9,259 nt of DNA, taken from Alphaproteobacteria bacterium. Lineage in GTDB: Bacteria > Pseudomonadota > Alphaproteobacteria > Rhizobiales > Xanthobacteraceae. The position numbers and the translations under genes are program-made. Shown in pieces: positions 6,593 through 9,259 of this stretch. The notes under the pieces are model-generated. The model searched no databases. It saw only the letters and a program-made list of their open reading frames with translations, and was not told the origin of the DNA. The stretch spans positions 1 to 9,259 of the forward strand of contig VAZH01000092.1 of the NCBI GenBank assembly GCA_005884465.1, given 5' to 3'. The stretch's first letter is position 1. The number at the start of each line of letters is the position of its first letter.

Positions 6593-7235
6593 AAAGTTTC
6601 CCCTCGCGCTTGTCCGGCTCGCCCGCGGCCAATGGCCTCGGCGCCGGATCGCGCACGGGGTAGAAAGTATAGGAAAGCGTGATGCTGTTCAGCCCGTCAT
6701 TATCGCTGTCTTTGACCAGCGCGGGGTCGACATAGAACACCACCGGCATCTCGCGTTTCTCGCCGGCCGCCATGGTCTGTTCGGTGAAGCAGAAACAGTT
6801 GATCTTCTGGAAATACGCGCCGACCGTCAGCGGCGCGACGTTATAGGCCGCCTGCCCGGTCGTGGTCCGCGCCGATTGATTGGTCACGGTGTAGAACACG
6901 GTGACGACTTCGCCGATCCTGACCTCGATTTCGGTCTGCTCCGGCTCGAATTTCCATGGCAGGCCGGCCGCGACATTGGCATCGAAGCGCACCGCGATCT
7001 TGCGCGCCAGCGGCGCCGATGACGGTGCCGAGGTCGCGACCTGCGTGGTGCCGTTGAAGCCGGTGGTGCGGCAAAACCAGTTGTAAAACGGCACGGCGGC
7101 ATAGGACGCGCCGACCATCAGCACCACGACAAGACCGCAGATCGCCGCCACCGCCGCATCGCGACCAAGGCGTGCGGCCGCCTTAGGGCTTCTGGTCGGC
7201 GCTTGCGGCATCGTCGGCTCGTTCTCCATATCCAT
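6591..7235 (-). CDS. ctaG: Cytochrome c oxidase assembly protein CtaG (Cox11)
   Basis: Copper chaperone anchored in the inner membrane that delivers copper to the CuB site of subunit I on the periplasmic side. 214 residues. A cytoplasmic N-terminus (1-26) is followed by one helix at about 27-48, then the [17 protein letters not shown] segment with the conserved cysteine C55, and a beta-sandwich domain carrying the copper-binding CFCF motif at 147-150. [11 protein letters not shown] lies near the C-terminus. The frame stays open far upstream, but that is a shadow of ctaB. ATG 7235 overlaps the stop of the 54-codon gene by one base (TGATG), so translation is probably coupled; ATG 7229 or 7211 are alternatives. 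No strong ribosome binding site is visible. Confidence 0.95.
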   Translation of the reverse strand: MDMENEPTMPQAPTRSPKAAARLGRDAAVAAICGLVVVLMVGASYAAVPFYNWFCRTTGFNGTTQVATSAPSSAPLARKIAVRFDANVAAGLPWKFEPEQTEIEVRIGEVVTVFYTVTNQSARTTTGQAAYNVAPLTVGAYFQKINCFCFTEQTMAAGEKREMPVVFYVDPALVKDSDNDGLNSITLSYTFYPVRDPAPRPLAAGEPDKREGKL

Positions 7236-7399
7236 CACATCGGGCGCACTAGGACGGCCGGTCCCTTGACGAGGGTAACTGCGAAAAACAGCACGACCAG
7301 GACGCCGAGCGCCAGCGCGATGGCGATCGAACGCTCGCGGCGGCTTTTCTTCTGCGCCTCGGTGAGGACGATTCCATCTGGCTCCCGCTTGTCGTCCAT
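7235..7399 (-). CDS. Small single-helix membrane protein of the cox operon (CoxF-like)
   Basis: 54 residues: a charged N-terminus ([20 protein letters not shown]), a transmembrane helix at about 24-43, and a short tail ending in VLVRPM. A small protein of this shape, with a [12 protein letters not shown] stretch, sits between ctaB and ctaG in many alphaproteobacterial cox operons and is sometimes named CoxF. Its function is not established; a role in assembly is inferred from its conserved position. It begins 18 bases after the ctaB stop, and its stop shares one base with the ctaG start. A competing ATG at 7410 is in another frame and gives a basic, non-family peptide. Confidence 0.8.
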   Translation of the reverse strand: MDDKREPDGIVLTEAQKKSRRERSIAIALALGVLVVLFFAVTLVKGPAVLVRPM

Positions 7400-7417
7400 T
7401 GCTTCGCCATGCGCCCC

Positions 7418-8356
7418 CTACCAGATCAACGGCGCGAGCGCGCGGGCGACGACCTCGAGCAGCAAGGTCGCGAACAGCGCAAACAGATAAAGAATCGAGA
7501 ACGCAAACAGTTTTCGCGTGGCGCGCCGCGCTTCGGTTCCCTCGCGGCGGCAGTAGACGTTGACCGCGAGCGCCAACATGGCGGCGCCGAGAAGAAGCGA
7601 GGTCACGCCATAGACCGCGTCGAAATAGCCGAGCGGCCACGGCGCGAAGGCGACCGCGACCAGCACGATCGTATAAAGCAGGATCTGCAGTCGGGTCGCA
7701 TCGGGGCCGGCGACAACGGGCAGCATCGGGACGCCTGCACGCGCATAGTCGTCGCTGCGAAACAGCGCCAGCGCCCAGAAATGCGGCGGGGTCCAGAAGA
7801 AGATGATCAAAAACAGCAGCAGCGGCTCGACCGACAGCGATCCGGTCGCCGCCGCCCACGCCACCACCGGCGGCAGCGCGCCCGCGGCGCCGCCGATCAC
7901 GATGTTCTGCGCGGTCCAGCGCTTCAGCGCGATCGTGTAGATCACGACGTAGAAGAAGATCGTAAACGCGAGCAGCGCGCCGGCGAACCAGTTGACCAGG
8001 ATGCCCAGCGTCATCACCGAGAAGAACGCCAGCGTCATGCCGAACGTCAGCGCTTCCGGCCGGGTGATGCGTCCACGCGGGATCGGCCGGTTGGCGGTGC
8101 GCGTCATCAGCGCGTCGATATCGCTTTCGTACCACATGTTCAGCGCGCCCGAGGCGCCGGCGCCGACCGCGATGCAAAGGATCGAGGTGAATGCCAGTAC
8201 CGGGTGAAAGTGACCCGGCGCAAGCACGAGGCCGACCAGCGCGGTGAAGATCACCAGCGACATCACCCGCGGCTTCAACAGCGCGATGTAGTCGGCGACA
8301 CCGGCCTCGGAAATCCGGGGCGACAGCTCGATGGCGCTGTGATCGACAACCGACAA
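7418..8356 (-). CDS. ctaB: Protoheme IX farnesyltransferase (heme O synthase)
   Basis: UbiA-type membrane prenyltransferase that converts heme B to heme O by adding a farnesyl group, the first step toward heme A for aa3 oxidases. 312 residues with about nine helices. The prenyl-diphosphate/Mg site is [15 protein letters not shown] at 73-87 (N73, D79, D81). The second conserved loop is [17 protein letters not shown] at 140-156, followed by [12 protein letters not shown] (187-198). I start at TTG 8356, giving [20 protein letters not shown], the usual N-terminus, with GCGAG about 7 bases upstream. ATG 8407 in the same frame would add 17 residues encoded by an inter-gene palindrome and has no ribosome binding site. 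It follows ctaD by 59 bases and looks fully intact. Confidence 0.95.
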   Translation of the reverse strand: MSVVDHSAIELSPRISEAGVADYIALLKPRVMSLVIFTALVGLVLAPGHFHPVLAFTSILCIAVGAGASGALNMWYESDIDALMTRTANRPIPRGRITRPEALTFGMTLAFFSVMTLGILVNWFAGALLAFTIFFYVVIYTIALKRWTAQNIVIGGAAGALPPVVAWAAATGSLSVEPLLLFLIIFFWTPPHFWALALFRSDDYARAGVPMLPVVAGPDATRLQILLYTIVLVAVAFAPWPLGYFDAVYGVTSLLLGAAMLALAVNVYCRREGTEARRATRKLFAFSILYLFALFATLLLEVVARALAPLIW

Positions 8357-8388
8357 GTTTGGTCTCGCTTCCCATAAAAGCGCGGCGC

Positions 8389-8404
8389 CGTCAGGCGCCT
8401 GACG
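8389..8404. repeat. Perfect 16-base palindrome between ctaD and ctaB
   Basis: CGTCAGGCGCCTGACG is its own reverse complement. In the transcript it can fold as a 6-base stem with a GCGC loop, or as the alternative GCGCC-TGAC-GGCGC hairpin, which is followed by GCGCTTTTA. It occupies most of the 59-base gap and may set the ratio of subunit I to ctaB or protect the upstream mRNA end. Confidence 0.55.
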
Positions 8405-8415
8405 CATTCTTAAAT

Positions 8416-9259
<844 letters not shown>

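Noticed and set aside
6591..8375. One 594-codon fusion of ctaG with an upstream extension
   Set aside because: The extra N-terminal 380 codons are the out-of-frame reading of ctaB and the 54-codon gene and have no plausible protein character; the CtaG family start is at 7235.
7409..8377. Plus-strand open frame of 322 codons opposite ctaB
   Set aside because: Composition (Arg, Asp, Gln, His runs) is typical of the antisense shadow of a GC-rich membrane protein gene; ctaB on the other strand has all family motifs.

Overview
The window looks like chromosomal DNA of an alphaproteobacterium of the Bradyrhizobium/Rhodopseudomonas group. I infer this from the GC-rich coding style, the protein sequences and gene order of the cytochrome oxidase cluster (subunit I, ctaB, a small membrane protein, ctaG, ctaE, DUF983, SURF1), and an intergenic palindrome at 5577-5624 that resembles repeats I remember from Bradyrhizobium genomes. 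No database could be searched.

Layout: three blocks. (1) Positions 1-1937, minus strand: subunits II and I of one heme-copper oxidase (coxB-like, then ctaD-like, cut by the left edge). They resemble the alternative CoxM/CoxN oxidase of Bradyrhizobium more than the housekeeping aa3 enzyme. (2) Positions 1938-4313: a gene-free, palindrome-rich stretch (1938-2512), then two plus-strand genes. These encode a five-helix DUF2189-type membrane protein and an exported isochorismatase-fold protein that has lost its catalytic cysteine. (3) Positions 4314-9259, minus strand: the main aa3 oxidase operon, transcribed right to left: ctaD (cut by the right edge), ctaB, a 54-codon membrane protein, ctaG, ctaE, then DUF983 and SURF1.

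Most striking observation: the housekeeping ctaD is broken as written. Two defects lie within 15 bases of each other. One is an in-frame loss of 18 codons of transmembrane helix VIII, including the K-pathway lysine. The other is an amber codon where the family has serine (WGG-S-IEF). The frame is otherwise open and conserved on both sides. All downstream subunit and assembly genes look intact. Either this is a young pseudogene in a genome that keeps the assembly machinery for the neighbouring CoxMN-type oxidase, or it is a sequence error.

How the genes work together: ctaB makes heme O for heme A, ctaG delivers copper to CuB, SURF1 helps heme a insertion, and ctaE is subunit III. The first two could also serve the left-hand oxidase. 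Both oxidase sets lie on the same strand about 9 kb apart and share near-identical DNA stretches, so they are potential recombination partners. I see no new multi-gene system beyond this. The plus-strand pair between the two oxidase sets is the least understood part.
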